DNA of 64,000 bases from Planctomycetaceae bacterium (lineage in GTDB: Bacteria > Planctomycetota > Phycisphaerae > UBA1845 > UTPLA1). The stretch spans positions 4,272,249-4,336,248 of the forward strand of contig CP030884.1 in the NCBI GenBank assembly GCA_006969385.1. Reading direction: 5' to 3'. Under the pieces are notes generated by a model, which saw only the letters and a list, made by a program, of their open reading frames with translations, had not been told where the DNA came from and ran no database searches. The position numbers and the translations under genes were made by a program. Of the stretch, positions 27,557 to 35,989 are shown one piece after another (the first letter of the stretch is position 1; the number at the start of each line of letters is the position of its first letter).

Positions 27557-27985
27557 TCAGGCGTTGTCGGCCGAGTCGCCGGCGTAATGCCGCGCACGCA
27601 GTAGCGCCGTGACGCGTTCGGCCAAGTCGATACGATTGACCGGCTTGGTGAGGAATTCGTTGGCACCGACTTCGGTCGCCAGTTCCATGTCGGCCATTTC
27701 GTGCAGGGCCGTGACCATGATCACCGGGATGGTTGCCGTCTTATCTTTGGCGCGAAGCTTTTTACAGACTTCATAGCCGCTTAGCTTCGGCATCATAATG
27801 TCGAGCAAAATCAAATCGGGCAGCTTTTCGTCGACGGCGGCGAGACATGCCTCTCCGTCGGTCGCGCGTCGCGTCGAGACATTCTCCATCGACTCGAGAT
27901 AGGCTTCGAGCAATTCCAAGTTCTGCAGATTATCGTCAACGATCAAGATATCGCTGGGTGGCAAAGCAGTAGCGTCACTCATCAT
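27557..27985 (-). CDS. Stand-alone response-regulator receiver domain
   Basis: 142 aa consisting of one CheY-like receiver: acidic pocket in ILIVDDNLQN, phospho-acceptor Asp in LILLDIMMPKLSGYEVC, Thr in IMVTAL and the conserved Lys in EFLTKPVN. No output domain is present. It may pass phosphate to or modulate another regulator. The gene overlaps the preceding glycosyltransferase gene by 11 bases, and the M16 gene follows after 2 bases. No kinase is nearby. Confidence 0.9.
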   Translation of the reverse strand: MMSDATALPPSDILIVDDNLQNLELLEAYLESMENVSTRRATDGEACLAAVDEKLPDLILLDIMMPKLSGYEVCKKLRAKDKTATIPVIMVTALHEMADMELATEVGANEFLTKPVNRIDLAERVTALLRARHYAGDSADNA

Positions 27986-28655
27986 TCCAGCTTTCCGTTA
28001 CACATGCCATGATTTTTTCGCGGGTCGTACGCACCAACGTATCTTCCGCCGTCGCATCGGCTTGCAACAGCGCTCGTAGGTCCGCGGCATCGTCCAAATC
28101 GCGCTGCACGCGCATGAGTTCGTAGCGCATACCCGCTTCCCGTGCGCGCTCGGTCGTTTGCTCGCAGACGCGTTCGGTACTCCATTCGATCCGCTCGAAC
28201 AGGCGCGCGTCGTGTCGCGTCGCACCGATCAAATAGTATCCGCCATCTTGCGCCGGGCCAATCACCACGTCGGCTTGTGATAAAGCCGCCAGACTCGCCT
28301 GCAAATCGCTCGGCGTCAGCGTTGCACAATCGCTTCCCAACAGCATGACAGCGCGGTAGCCACGATCAAAAACACCAGCCGATACGCTGGACAAGCGCTC
28401 ACCCAAATCACCGGTGCCTTGATCGATGGATTGAACGCCCGGAGAAAGAAACTCAGAGAAATCCGCATCCGGCGGCGTGGTCGCAAGAAACACATCCAAA
28501 TCGTCGATACCATCGCATACCGCTAGCACGTGCCGCAAACAGATGGCATGAATCTGCGCGGCAACCTCGGCGGAAACCGTCCCGATGAGGCGCGTTTTGA
28601 CCTTACCAGCCTGAGGATATTTCGCAAAAATGACGGCAGCCGCGGGCGCGGGCAA
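27975..28655 (-). CDS. TIGR04282-type (DUF2064) glycosyltransferase
   Basis: 226 aa with the family start VIFAKYPQAGKVKTRLIG. MLLGSDCATLTPSDLQASL and VVIGPAQDGGYYLIGA form the nucleotide-sugar-binding core of the DUF2064 fold. The family was linked to arsenosugar biosynthesis in some genomes, but many members have other uses. Here an ArsM-like methyltransferase lies 4.2 kb away in divergent orientation, and no radical SAM ArsS is seen. The gene directly follows the ROK kinase and overlaps the receiver-domain gene. Confidence 0.82.
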   Translation of the reverse strand: MPAPAAAVIFAKYPQAGKVKTRLIGTVSAEVAAQIHAICLRHVLAVCDGIDDLDVFLATTPPDADFSEFLSPGVQSIDQGTGDLGERLSSVSAGVFDRGYRAVMLLGSDCATLTPSDLQASLAALSQADVVIGPAQDGGYYLIGATRHDARLFERIEWSTERVCEQTTERAREAGMRYELMRVQRDLDDAADLRALLQADATAEDTLVRTTREKIMACVTESWNDE

Positions 28656-29729
28656 CTAGCTGACCTCAACCTTCGCGTCGCATTCGTTAAACACGAGCAA
28701 GGCGGCACCCAAGAATCCGGCGTCGTTGCCAAGTTGAGCGAGTTGCACGTCGGGATGTGTGCCTACCTTACCCGGCATGAGTTGAGCGACGAAGCGCCGC
28801 ACGGTATCGAGCAGAATAGGTCCCGCCGCAGACATACCACCCGCCAAAATGATGCGACCGGGATTGATCACGTGTTGCAAACCGACGATCGCCTCCGCCA
28901 GGTGGCGACAAGCCTCGTTCCATACATCCAACGCGACGTTATCACCATTGGCGGCATGTTCGGCGATGATTTTTGAAGTGATGCCGCCACCCGAGTTTTG
29001 TACCGCGCGCAAGCTCGACTCGGTCCCCGATTGCAACCGCTCTTCGGCGATGCGGGCGATAGATGATGCCGATGCATACGTTTCCAGGCAGCCCCGTTGG
29101 CCGCAACCGCAAAGGCGTCCGTCGGATGTGACGATCATATGGCCGACTTCGGAAGCCGTGCCGTCTGCGCCGCGCCAGATTTTTCCATTTAAGATTGTGC
29201 CACCACCGACGCCCGTACCGAGCGTTAGCGTCATCATCGACGCGACATTCTGTCCGGCACCGTGGAGATACTCGGCATAGGCCGCAAGATTGGCATCGTT
29301 CTCGATTAAGACCGGACGCCCGAGTAGCGCACCGAGTTCGCCGGCAATATCTCGATTCTCCCAACCTTCGAGATTCGCGCACGCGCGCACGCGATTGGAA
29401 TGCAAATCGATGGAGCCAGGAATCCCAAGGCCGATGCCGATGAGTTCGCCGGCTTCGGGCATGTCTGTTTCGAGTTCCTTAACAAGATCGGCAAAGCGCG
29501 AAAGCACGCCGTTCACGCCCGACTCGGTTTTCGTCGGGATGCGACGCACGGCAAGCACGTTGCCGTCTTCATCGACCAGCCCCGCCTTGATGTCGGTGCC
29601 GCCCAGATCGATTCCGATCGCAAGGCGTCGCTTTGGTTCGGTTGAGGCGTTCAAAGTATCCAGTTTCCGTCCTTGCCTTCGCTCGATCGCCACAGCGCCA
29701 GTCGGCTCATCGCCTCGGTAGTCGCGCAT
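28656..29729 (-). CDS. ROK-family sugar kinase (glucokinase-like)
   Basis: 357 aa. The ATP-binding start is AIGIDLGGTDIKAGLVDEDG (about residue 37). The sugar site has VLIENDANLAAYAEY and the signature TLGTGVGGGTIL. The zinc-binding ROK motif CGCGQRGCLETYAS is intact. It most likely phosphorylates glucose or a related hexose in the cytoplasm. About 35 residues before the kinase core are poorly conserved, and a later start is possible. It begins right after the tatD stop and abuts the glycosyltransferase. Confidence 0.88.
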   Translation of the reverse strand: MRDYRGDEPTGAVAIERRQGRKLDTLNASTEPKRRLAIGIDLGGTDIKAGLVDEDGNVLAVRRIPTKTESGVNGVLSRFADLVKELETDMPEAGELIGIGLGIPGSIDLHSNRVRACANLEGWENRDIAGELGALLGRPVLIENDANLAAYAEYLHGAGQNVASMMTLTLGTGVGGGTILNGKIWRGADGTASEVGHMIVTSDGRLCGCGQRGCLETYASASSIARIAEERLQSGTESSLRAVQNSGGGITSKIIAEHAANGDNVALDVWNEACRHLAEAIVGLQHVINPGRIILAGGMSAAGPILLDTVRRFVAQLMPGKVGTHPDVQLAQLGNDAGFLGAALLVFNECDAKVEVS

Positions 29730-29730
29730 G

Positions 29731-30510
29731 TTAATTGTCCCGTGGCAGATCGAAAAAACGACGGGTATTCTCGTTTAACCGATCGGCGCAGGCCTGATTG
29801 CTCTCGCCCCGCACCTTTGCGACGCACTCACCAATATAACAAAGATGCGCCGGTTCGTTAGGCCGAATATTTCGTTTTGGCTCGGGCGACAGGTAGGGCG
29901 AATCCGTCTCGATCATCATGCGCTCGGGATGACACTGTTTCACGATCTCGCGTAACGCATCCGATTTCTTAAAGGTAATAACACCGGTAAAGGATATCCA
30001 GTATCCGCTATCCCAAAGTGCGGCTGCTTCGGCGTAAGTCCCCGTAAAACAGTGAAAAACCACGCCCTGCAGGTCCGGAAATTTTGACAAGATAGCCAGG
30101 CAATCTTCAAACGCCTCGCGACAGTGAATCACAACCGGCTTTTGCACGACCGTGGCAATTTCGAGCTGCCGGGTAAAGACGCGCTGCTGGATCGCACGAT
30201 CTGCGAAATCGTAATGGTAATCGAGCCCCATCTCACCGACGGCTCGAACATGGTCGCGTTTGGCCCATTCGATAAGGGAGTCGTCCCACCCGTCGCTGAC
30301 CTTTTCCGCTTCGTGCGGATGGATACCGGTGACGATCTCAACACAACCGTGCGCTTTGGCAAGCGCGTCTGCCTTCGCCGCATCTTCGAGGTCGGTCGCA
30401 ATCGTGACAAATCGCTCAATCCCCGCAGCCAACCCGCGTTCGATCACGGCATCGACTTGTTCGTACAATGCGTCAGACGTGAGGTGGCAGTGGGAATCGA
30501 TCCAGGTCAT
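29731..30510 (-). CDS. tatD: TatD-family metal-dependent hydrolase
   Basis: 259 aa. Metal ligands visible: WIDSHCHL at the start, the Glu in EMGLDYHYD, His in VVIHCREAF, His in VVFHCFTGTY and Asp in METDSPYLSPEP. TatD enzymes are 3'-5' DNases or exonucleases that also help remove D-aminoacyl tRNA products and damaged DNA. It heads the run tatD-ROK-glycosyltransferase-receiver-M16-deacetylase, with spacings of 0-25 bases or short overlaps. Confidence 0.93.
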   Translation of the reverse strand: MTWIDSHCHLTSDALYEQVDAVIERGLAAGIERFVTIATDLEDAAKADALAKAHGCVEIVTGIHPHEAEKVSDGWDDSLIEWAKRDHVRAVGEMGLDYHYDFADRAIQQRVFTRQLEIATVVQKPVVIHCREAFEDCLAILSKFPDLQGVVFHCFTGTYAEAAALWDSGYWISFTGVITFKKSDALREIVKQCHPERMMIETDSPYLSPEPKRNIRPNEPAHLCYIGECVAKVRGESNQACADRLNENTRRFFDLPRDN

Positions 30511-30576
30511 TGAGTGATCTTTGACATTGAAGGCTGCGAGCGAACAAAAACCGCGATAGCTCGCGCGAACCGGCCC

Positions 30577-30951
30577 TTATTTCAACCTTTGCGGTCGAAA
30601 AGCCTCCTCAATATGCTGGACTTGCGTACGACCGTCCCGATCGTGAATTAGAATCGCGTCGAAGCGAAAGGCTCGCTCCAAATTCTGACGACCTGAGAGC
30701 CAAACGCGCGCGACTTGTTCGACCTGACGGCGCTTTGAAATCGGAAACACCGAGCCCATATCACCATCGAACTCACCGCTACGTGTGCGCACTTCGACGA
30801 AGGCCAGCGTCGTACCGTTATCGATAATGATATCGATTTCGCCTGCGGGGCATCGGAAATTCCGCGCGACAACCTTCCAGCCTGCCTTGCGAAGATAGCG
30901 CACCGCGGCGCGCTCTCCGCGATTGCCTAAGGCGCGTCGCCAGAATGACAT
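30577..30951 (-). CDS. YraN/UPF0102 endonuclease-like protein
   Basis: 124 aa. The fold of PD-(D/E)XK nucleases shows in GNRGERAAVRYLRKAGW, AGEIDIIIDNGTTLAFVEVRTRSG and RRQVEQVARVWL. The usual FVEVKTR has Arg here (FVEVRTR). The role in the cell is unsettled. It follows rplS by 15 bases, a common position at the end of the rpsP-trmD-rplS operon. Confidence 0.88.
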   Translation of the reverse strand: MSFWRRALGNRGERAAVRYLRKAGWKVVARNFRCPAGEIDIIIDNGTTLAFVEVRTRSGEFDGDMGSVFPISKRRQVEQVARVWLSGRQNLERAFRFDAILIHDRDGRTQVQHIEEAFRPQRLK

Positions 30952-30966
30952 CCTGCCGCGACCGGC

Positions 30967-31407
30967 TTATACCGTGGCCGGTTCGCCTGCCGGCTCCACC
31001 GCAGGCGACGGCGGTGCCGTTTTCTTTGGTACCGCGGCGTTGGGCTTGTCGGTCTTGAAGACACGACGTTCGCGCAGGCGGCGCGACTTACCAACGCGAT
31101 CGCGCAGGTAGTAGAGCTTGGCGCGACGGGTCTTACCGTGGCGTTCCACTTCGACATTCGCAATGCGCGGCGAATGCAGCGGAAAGACCCGTTCGACACC
31201 TTCGTTGTTCACAATGCGTCGCACGGTAAAGTTGGCACTCATGCCGCCGCCGCTGCGCGCGATGACGACGCCGATGAACGGCTGAATGCGTTCCTTGTTA
31301 CCTTCAACAATGCGCACGCCCACCGATACGGTATCGCCGACTTCAAACTCAGGCACTTCTGACTTCATGTTTTCCGCTTCAATGGCGGCGATATACTTAT
31401 TCTGCAT
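30967..31407 (-). CDS. rplS: 50S ribosomal protein L19
   Basis: 146 aa. The L19 core is clear: [70 protein letters not shown]19 sits at the 30S-50S interface. A Lys/Pro/Ala/Glu-rich tail of about 30 residues extends past the usual 115-residue length. The start overlaps the trmD end by 11 bases, which indicates translational coupling. Confidence 0.97.
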   Translation of the reverse strand: MQNKYIAAIEAENMKSEVPEFEVGDTVSVGVRIVEGNKERIQPFIGVVIARSGGGMSANFTVRRIVNNEGVERVFPLHSPRIANVEVERHGKTRRAKLYYLRDRVGKSRRLRERRVFKTDKPNAAVPKKTAPPSPAVEPAGEPATV

Positions 31408-32167
31408 CGGTCTCGTCTCCAGATCGCGCCGAGCGCTGAGCGCCGGGCGGTCGTTCGTGTTCTAACTGGCTCAGCAAATCCGGCCGCCGCGCTGCGGTGC
31501 GCTGTCGGGCCTGTTCGCTACGCCATAAGCGGATCCGTCCGTGGTCGCCGCTCATCAAAATCTCAGGTACGCTCATTCCGCGAAATTCGCGAGGTCGCGT
31601 GTAATGCGGATATTCCAATCCGCGTGAGTTTTCCGCATCGTCGAGCCGCAGCGTGAAAGATTCCTCCGCCGTTGACTCGTCATCCCCCAACACACCGGGG
31701 ATCAATCGCACCACCGCATCGACTAATGCCATCGCGGCAGGCTCACCGCCGGACAATACAAAATCGCCCAGCGATACTTCCATCGGGCTTAGGCCCGTTC
31801 GAATGCGTTCGTCAAAGCCTTCGTAATGGCCCGCCAACAGCAACAGCCGTGGCAACTCCGAAAGCTTCTCAGCCAACGGCTGCGTTAGCCGTTCGCCCTG
31901 CGGCGAAAGCAATATCCGCGTCGCAGGTCGTTCATCTAAGATCTCTATCGCTTCGACCGCCGCAAAGACCGGCTCGCACATGAGCACCATGCCGGGGCCA
32001 CCGCCGAACGGGCGCTCATCAACACGCTTATGTTTGTCGGTCGCGTAATCGCGCAGGTTATGGCAATGAATGTGTGCCAAACCCGCCGCTTGTGCGCGAC
32101 CCAAAATACTACTTCGGAAGAATGGGTCGCATGCCTCCGGGAACAGACTAATCAAATCGACGCGCAT
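31397..32167 (-). CDS. trmD: tRNA (guanine37-N1)-methyltransferase TrmD
   Basis: 256 aa. The SPOUT knot residues are in [14 protein letters not shown] and [17 protein letters not shown]. The start [11 protein letters not shown] and the [11 protein letters not shown] loop are standard. It methylates G37 of tRNAs with a G at position 36, which prevents frameshifting. It lies 21 bases after rpsP with no rimM between them. Confidence 0.97.
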   Translation of the reverse strand: MRVDLISLFPEACDPFFRSSILGRAQAAGLAHIHCHNLRDYATDKHKRVDERPFGGGPGMVLMCEPVFAAVEAIEILDERPATRILLSPQGERLTQPLAEKLSELPRLLLLAGHYEGFDERIRTGLSPMEVSLGDFVLSGGEPAAMALVDAVVRLIPGVLGDDESTAEESFTLRLDDAENSRGLEYPHYTRPREFRGMSVPEILMSGDHGRIRLWRSEQARQRTAARRPDLLSQLEHERPPGAQRSARSGDETDAE

Positions 32168-32188
32168 CTATCTTGGCGTCGCCATCCA

Positions 32189-32476
32189 TTAAGCGCTTGC
32201 CGATGCTTCCGCAGCCGCCGCGCCCGGCACACCAATACCATGCCGCTTGAGCATGCTGGCCACCGTTTCAGATGTCTGTGCACCCTTGCTCAGCCAATAC
32301 TCGCAGCGCTCGCGATCGATGACTTCACCTTTGCTGCGATCTTTCTCGTGCGGATTGACGTAGCCGACTTCTTCGATAAAGCGGCCCGTGGGCGCAAAGC
32401 GCTCGTCACCAACGCGTAACCGAAAGAAAGAGCGATTGCGACGACCGAGCCGCACCAGACGCATCTTGACTGCCAT
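32189..32476 (-). CDS. rpsP: 30S ribosomal protein S16
   Basis: 95 aa starting MAVKMRLVRLGRRNRSFFRL, then ERFAPTGRFIEEVGYVNP and YWLSKGAQTSETVASMLKRHG. This is the full S16 fold with a short Ala-rich tail. It is the first gene of the minus-strand ribosomal cluster, and its promoter should lie in the 347-base divergent region before the methyltransferase gene. Confidence 0.97.
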   Translation of the reverse strand: MAVKMRLVRLGRRNRSFFRLRVGDERFAPTGRFIEEVGYVNPHEKDRSKGEVIDRERCEYWLSKGAQTSETVASMLKRHGIGVPGAAAAEASASA

Positions 32477-32823
32477 AGCGATTTCCTACTGAATCCAAGT
32501 TCGCGTATCGACACACCGCCTCGCTGCGATGCGGCGTTATCCTCAATACCTCGCCGAAACCGCAAAGGCGCGGAAAAGGCGTAAACCCTTAACTATACCC
32601 CATTTCTGAGGGTCGGCAAGGCCTATATTTACAAACTCAGCGGCAAATTTGGCCCCTGCAACGCATGGATTTCGGCCGTATCGAGAATACATCTCGGCCA
32701 GTTGGGCGAAGTCGAAAACCCGCGGCCAGCCCGCATGGAACCGTAGTTTGCGACCGGTCAGTCGGCTATATTGCTTCGACTACGCAATTTACCCCGCTTA
32801 CAACGCTGAGGAGTCCCCAGCAT
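32477..32823. other. Divergent intergenic region rpsP / arsM-like gene
   Basis: 347 bases without a convincing gene. It must hold both promoters. It includes an AT-rich stretch around 32590-32640 and, just before the methyltransferase ATG, GAGGAG as ribosome-binding site. No operator resembling an ArsR site could be assigned. Confidence 0.5.
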
Positions 32824-33990
32824 ATGGCCATACAAACGCAAATGGACGTGGAACAAGCCGTGAAGGACCGCTATTCCGGCGGCGCCAGGCAGGTCGAAGA
32901 AGGCCTCTGCTGCCCGTCGTCCACGTACGACCCCCGCTATCTCGATGTCATTCCGCAAGAAATCATCGAAAAGGACTATGGCTGCGGCGACCCCACCCAA
33001 TGGGCGGCGACCGGCGATGTGGTGCTCGACCTCGGCTCTGGCGGCGGCAAGGCCTGCTACATCATTTCCCAGCGGGTCGGCCCCGAGGGACAGGTTATCG
33101 GCATCGACATGAATGACGACATGCTCGGCCTGGCGCGAAAGTACCAAACCGATATTGCCAACAAGATCGGTTACGACAACGTCTCATTCCGCAAGGCCCG
33201 CATTCAGGATCTCAAACTCGACCTCGACCAAGCCGCCGCGTGGCTGGCCGAACATCCGGTCACAACCGTCGATGACATGGCGGCCTATGAAGCCTGGTGC
33301 GAAAAACAGATGGACGCCGAGCCGGTAGTCGCGTCCGACAGCGTCGACCTGATCGTTTCCAATTGCGTGTTGAATTTGGTGAAGCCTGCCGACAAGGCGC
33401 AATTGTTTCAAGAGATGTTCCGCGTGCTCAAGCGCGGCGGTCGCGCCGTCATCAGCGATGTGGTGAGCGACGAAGATGTGCCCGATCACATGCAGCGCGA
33501 CGAGAACCTCTGGAGCGGATGTATCAGCGGTGCCTATCGTGAAGACCTATTCCTGAAAGCCTTCGAAGATGCCGGCTTCCATGGCGTCGAAGTCTTAAAT
33601 TACGAATCGCAACCGTGGCAGACCGTCGAAGGAATCGAATTCCGCTCGATGACGGTGCGCGCTTACAAAGGCAAGCAGGGCCCCTGCTACGAACACAATC
33701 AAGCCGTGATGTACAAGGGACCTTTTTCGGCAGTGACGGACGACGACAACCATCGCTATCCGCGCGGCGTGCGCATCGCTGTCTGCAAAAAAACCTTTGA
33801 CTTGCTTCGCACCGGCCCATACGCCGAGCAGTTTGCGTTCATCGAACCGCGCGAAGCGATCGACGCGGCCAATGCCAGAGAATTCGATTGTCGACGTACG
33901 GCCATCCGCAACCCGCGTGAGACCAAAGGCATGGAATACAACGCGACGACCGAAGCGGAATCGTGCTGCGGACCGGAAGGGTGTTGTTAG
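32824..33990 (+). CDS. arsM: Arsenite methyltransferase ArsM, long arsenosugar-type
   Basis: 388 aa from ATG 32824, with GAGGAG upstream. The open frame before it is not coding. A class I methyltransferase core (VVLDLGSGGGKACYIISQRV, GIDMNDDMLGLARKYQ, DLIVSNCVLNLV, VISDVVSDEDVP) is preceded by GLCCPSSTYDPRYLDVIP (Cys29, Cys30). It ends in a Cys-rich tail CCGPEGCC. Paired thiols of this kind bind As(III). The extended N- and C-terminal parts match the ArsM group found with arsenosugar genes. It should methylate arsenite with S-adenosylmethionine. An adjacent ArsS is absent. A related-pathway glycosyltransferase is at 27975-28655. Confidence 0.85.
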   Translation: MAIQTQMDVEQAVKDRYSGGARQVEEGLCCPSSTYDPRYLDVIPQEIIEKDYGCGDPTQWAATGDVVLDLGSGGGKACYIISQRVGPEGQVIGIDMNDDMLGLARKYQTDIANKIGYDNVSFRKARIQDLKLDLDQAAAWLAEHPVTTVDDMAAYEAWCEKQMDAEPVVASDSVDLIVSNCVLNLVKPADKAQLFQEMFRVLKRGGRAVISDVVSDEDVPDHMQRDENLWSGCISGAYREDLFLKAFEDAGFHGVEVLNYESQPWQTVEGIEFRSMTVRAYKGKQGPCYEHNQAVMYKGPFSAVTDDDNHRYPRGVRIAVCKKTFDLLRTGPYAEQFAFIEPREAIDAANAREFDCRRTAIRNPRETKGMEYNATTEAESCCGPEGCC

Positions 33991-34001
33991 AAAAGACCTG
34001 G

Positions 34002-34111
34002 GTGCCCCTGCCCTTCTAGGGCTGGGGGACTTCTGCATGTTGGTGCGGTAGGTACGTCCACTGTGGCGTGTTGATGCGCTGTGTGCCCCTGCCCCTCTGG
34101 GGCTGGGGGAC
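34002..34111. repeat. REP family A, two direct copies left of RAYT gene 1
   Basis: Copies at 34002-34030 and 34083-34111 read GTGCCCCTGCCC(T/C)TCT, then AGGGCTGGGGGAC or GGGGCTGGGGGAC. Each is a GC-rich hairpin. The first is only 12 bases past the arsM stop. The same motif in opposite orientation lies to the right of the RAYT gene. Confidence 0.85.
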
Positions 34112-34132
34112 TACCCCTTCTCGCCAGCGATC

Positions 34133-34711
34133 TCAAATCTCAAACGGCATCCCGCCATCCCAATCCATTTCGATCAAACTTCGATCATCAAACTCATAAA
34201 ATCGAAAACTGCTCCACCGCCACTTTTCCGGCGAATCAACAAGCCCGCGCCGCACCGGGTTGTTGTGAAGGTACCGCAACTTCTCCAAGAGCTTCTTATC
34301 ATTCACAACGGAGAAGTCGTAACCGCGGGGTTTCCAGATGGGCTTATCACCATCACCCGTCGCCCATGCATTTAGTCGCTTGTCACCAATAGTTCTCCGG
34401 TGACGCCATACGTCACGCAACGCCTCCTTGGCATCGTGACCGCAGCGACCTTTGAAGTAATTCAAAACATCTGAGATCGGCGTCAAAGCGTTGCTCCCTT
34501 TTTTCTGCGGCACTACAACGGCGTGAATATGTTCAGACATGATGACATAGCCGATCCAGCGGATTGGGTACTTGTCGCGCGTTGCAATCATAGCTTTTAT
34601 CAAACTCAGCTTGACGGGATCGTGTCGGAAAAACGGTAGCCGCTTGAAGCACGAGATGGTGAGAAAATGAATCGTGTTGGGAGCATCGTGACGAATGAGA
34701 CGACTGGGCAT
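34133..34711 (-). CDS. REP-associated tyrosine transposase (RAYT) 1
   Basis: 192 aa of the Y1/IS200-like HUH family. It starts PSRLIRHDAPNTIHFLTISC. The HUH motif is in MSEHIHAVVVP (H-I-H), and LHNNPVRRGLVDSPEKWRWS is the conserved C-terminal signature with its Tyr-containing helix (LEKLRYLHNNP). RAYTs cut and move REP hairpins in trans. The gene is bracketed by REP family A: two copies on the left and two inverted copies on the right. This is a complete REP-RAYT unit of about 836 bases. Confidence 0.88.
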   Translation of the reverse strand: MPSRLIRHDAPNTIHFLTISCFKRLPFFRHDPVKLSLIKAMIATRDKYPIRWIGYVIMSEHIHAVVVPQKKGSNALTPISDVLNYFKGRCGHDAKEALRDVWRHRRTIGDKRLNAWATGDGDKPIWKPRGYDFSVVNDKKLLEKLRYLHNNPVRRGLVDSPEKWRWSSFRFYEFDDRSLIEMDWDGGMPFEI

Positions 34712-34737
34712 GCTCAGAGTTTACTCGCGATCGCGTA

Positions 34738-34837
34738 GTCCCCCAGCCCTGGAAGGGCAGGGGCACCCTTCCGGCTTGATATGTCCAGGGCTTTCGCGCG
34801 ATTCGGTTGTCCCCCAGCCCCAGAGGGGCAGGGGCAC
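34738..34837. repeat. REP family A, two inverted copies right of RAYT gene 1
   Basis: Copies at 34738-34766 and 34809-34837 read GTCCCCCAGCCC, a short loop, then GGGCAGGGGCAC. They are the reverse complement of the left pair, so the RAYT gene stands between inverted REP pairs. The two arms differ by single bases, mostly in the loop. Confidence 0.85.
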
Positions 34838-34911
34838 CCTTCTTGCGCGGCTCTGATTCATCGATACACGTCACTCAGATTGATTCACGTTACTCAGCAA
34901 CTATCAGATTC

Positions 34912-35604
34912 TCAAGTGCGAACTTTATACGTCTTCGTCCGCGCGTGGTTGCCGTCGGCGCGCATGTGCCAGCGCATGGGTCGAAAGCGCGATTCGCTTA
35001 TCATCGTCAATATTGGCACGCCATCGGCTCGGTCGAAATCGCAACGATCGACGGAGTTATCAAACGGCGAAAACACCGTCTCACCCCAGATGCGTACCTG
35101 CAGCCACCTGATCGCGTCGGTCGGACGGCGTCGCGGTAGGAACAATGGAAAGATGCCGTCGAAGGACTCGCACGACTCTGGTTCGCGTTCGGACCAACCA
35201 ACGTGCAAGTCTGGGGTACTGAAGCTGCCCATTCGATAGGTCCAATTCGGATCTAAATCCATCGCAATATCTTTACGAAAGCCATACGGTAGCCCGAACC
35301 ACTTGTCTTCAAAGAAGCAGATGAAGCGCGACGCGTTAAACGCGCTCAGTATGAAGAGGCCCTCTTGCTTCTCACCGAACGTGCTGCGTGCTGTGATCAT
35401 CACCGAGATGTCGTGAAACTTGGAAATTCCCCACCTTGCGGCGAGCCCGGTGATCAACAGTTGGGCAAAGCCATCGACCTCGACCGGCTCAACCGGCTGG
35501 TCGGCCAGTTCGTTGCGCCACCAATCCAGATCGGCAGCGCCGAACAAGCCGAGTTCGCATACGTGATTGAGTTCAGCAATGAATTTGGGAGATGAGGACG
35601 CCAT
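34912..35604 (-). CDS. Protein of unknown function, 230 aa
   Basis: A soluble 230-aa product starting MASSSPKFIAELNHVCELG. Stretches such as GFAQLLITGLAARWGISKFH, FFEDKWFGLPYGFRKDIAM and RFRPMRWHMRADG have good coding quality. No signal peptide, membrane segment or known motif is recognised. It follows REP family A copies and precedes a region with more repeats. It may be a lineage-specific gene. Confidence 0.6.
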   Translation of the reverse strand: MASSSPKFIAELNHVCELGLFGAADLDWWRNELADQPVEPVEVDGFAQLLITGLAARWGISKFHDISVMITARSTFGEKQEGLFILSAFNASRFICFFEDKWFGLPYGFRKDIAMDLDPNWTYRMGSFSTPDLHVGWSEREPESCESFDGIFPLFLPRRRPTDAIRWLQVRIWGETVFSPFDNSVDRCDFDRADGVPILTMISESRFRPMRWHMRADGNHARTKTYKVRT

Positions 35605-35797
35605 GGGTGCACCTCGAAGTGGGGATGTTTTTTCCGAGATGGATAGTAACCACGGGGCACTTCACTGCAACACATCGTGTGCAGCTAGTCCCTTGAGTGA
35701 ATTCGGCGCGGCTCACGCGCTAAGTGCGGGTAACCCGAGAGCGAGTGGCCTACGTACGCACAGACGCCCGGATAGTGCGGGTGCAACGTTAGTGCGG

Positions 35798-35826
35798 GTG
35801 CCCCAGCCCCTCTGGGGCTGGGGGAC
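35798..35826. repeat. Solitary REP family A copy
   Basis: GTGCCCCAGCCCCTCTGGGG followed by CTGGGGGAC. This is the family A hairpin with one stem change (CCCCAG for CCCCTG), standing alone about 1 kb right of RAYT gene 1. Confidence 0.8.
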
Positions 35827-35882
35827 TTAGGGCGTAGACATGGACCGCGTTACAAGACCACAAAACTTCAACGGCCAACACC

Positions 35883-35976
35883 GGTTACAAACCTGTGCCA
35901 CAGCGCGGCAAACACAGGTTACAAACCGGTGCCACAGCGCGGGAATCATCGATTACAAACCGGTGCCACAGCGCGG
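35883..35976. repeat. Three tandem copies of a 26-bp palindromic repeat (family F), 34-bp period
   Basis: Copies start at 35883, 35917 and 35951 and read (G)GTTACAAACC(G/T)GTGCC then ACAGCGCGG. The core GGTT-ACA-AACC is a hairpin, and with the flanks (CACAGGTT / AACCTGTG) it is a longer palindrome. Spacers are 8 bases and differ. The array stops 13 bases before the cstA start codon, so it is in or next to the 5' leader of that gene. Confidence 0.8.
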
Positions 35977-35989
35977 TAAGATCGAACGC

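Noticed and set aside
35883-35976. CRISPR array
   Set aside because: Only three units, 8-base spacers, palindromic core and no cas gene.
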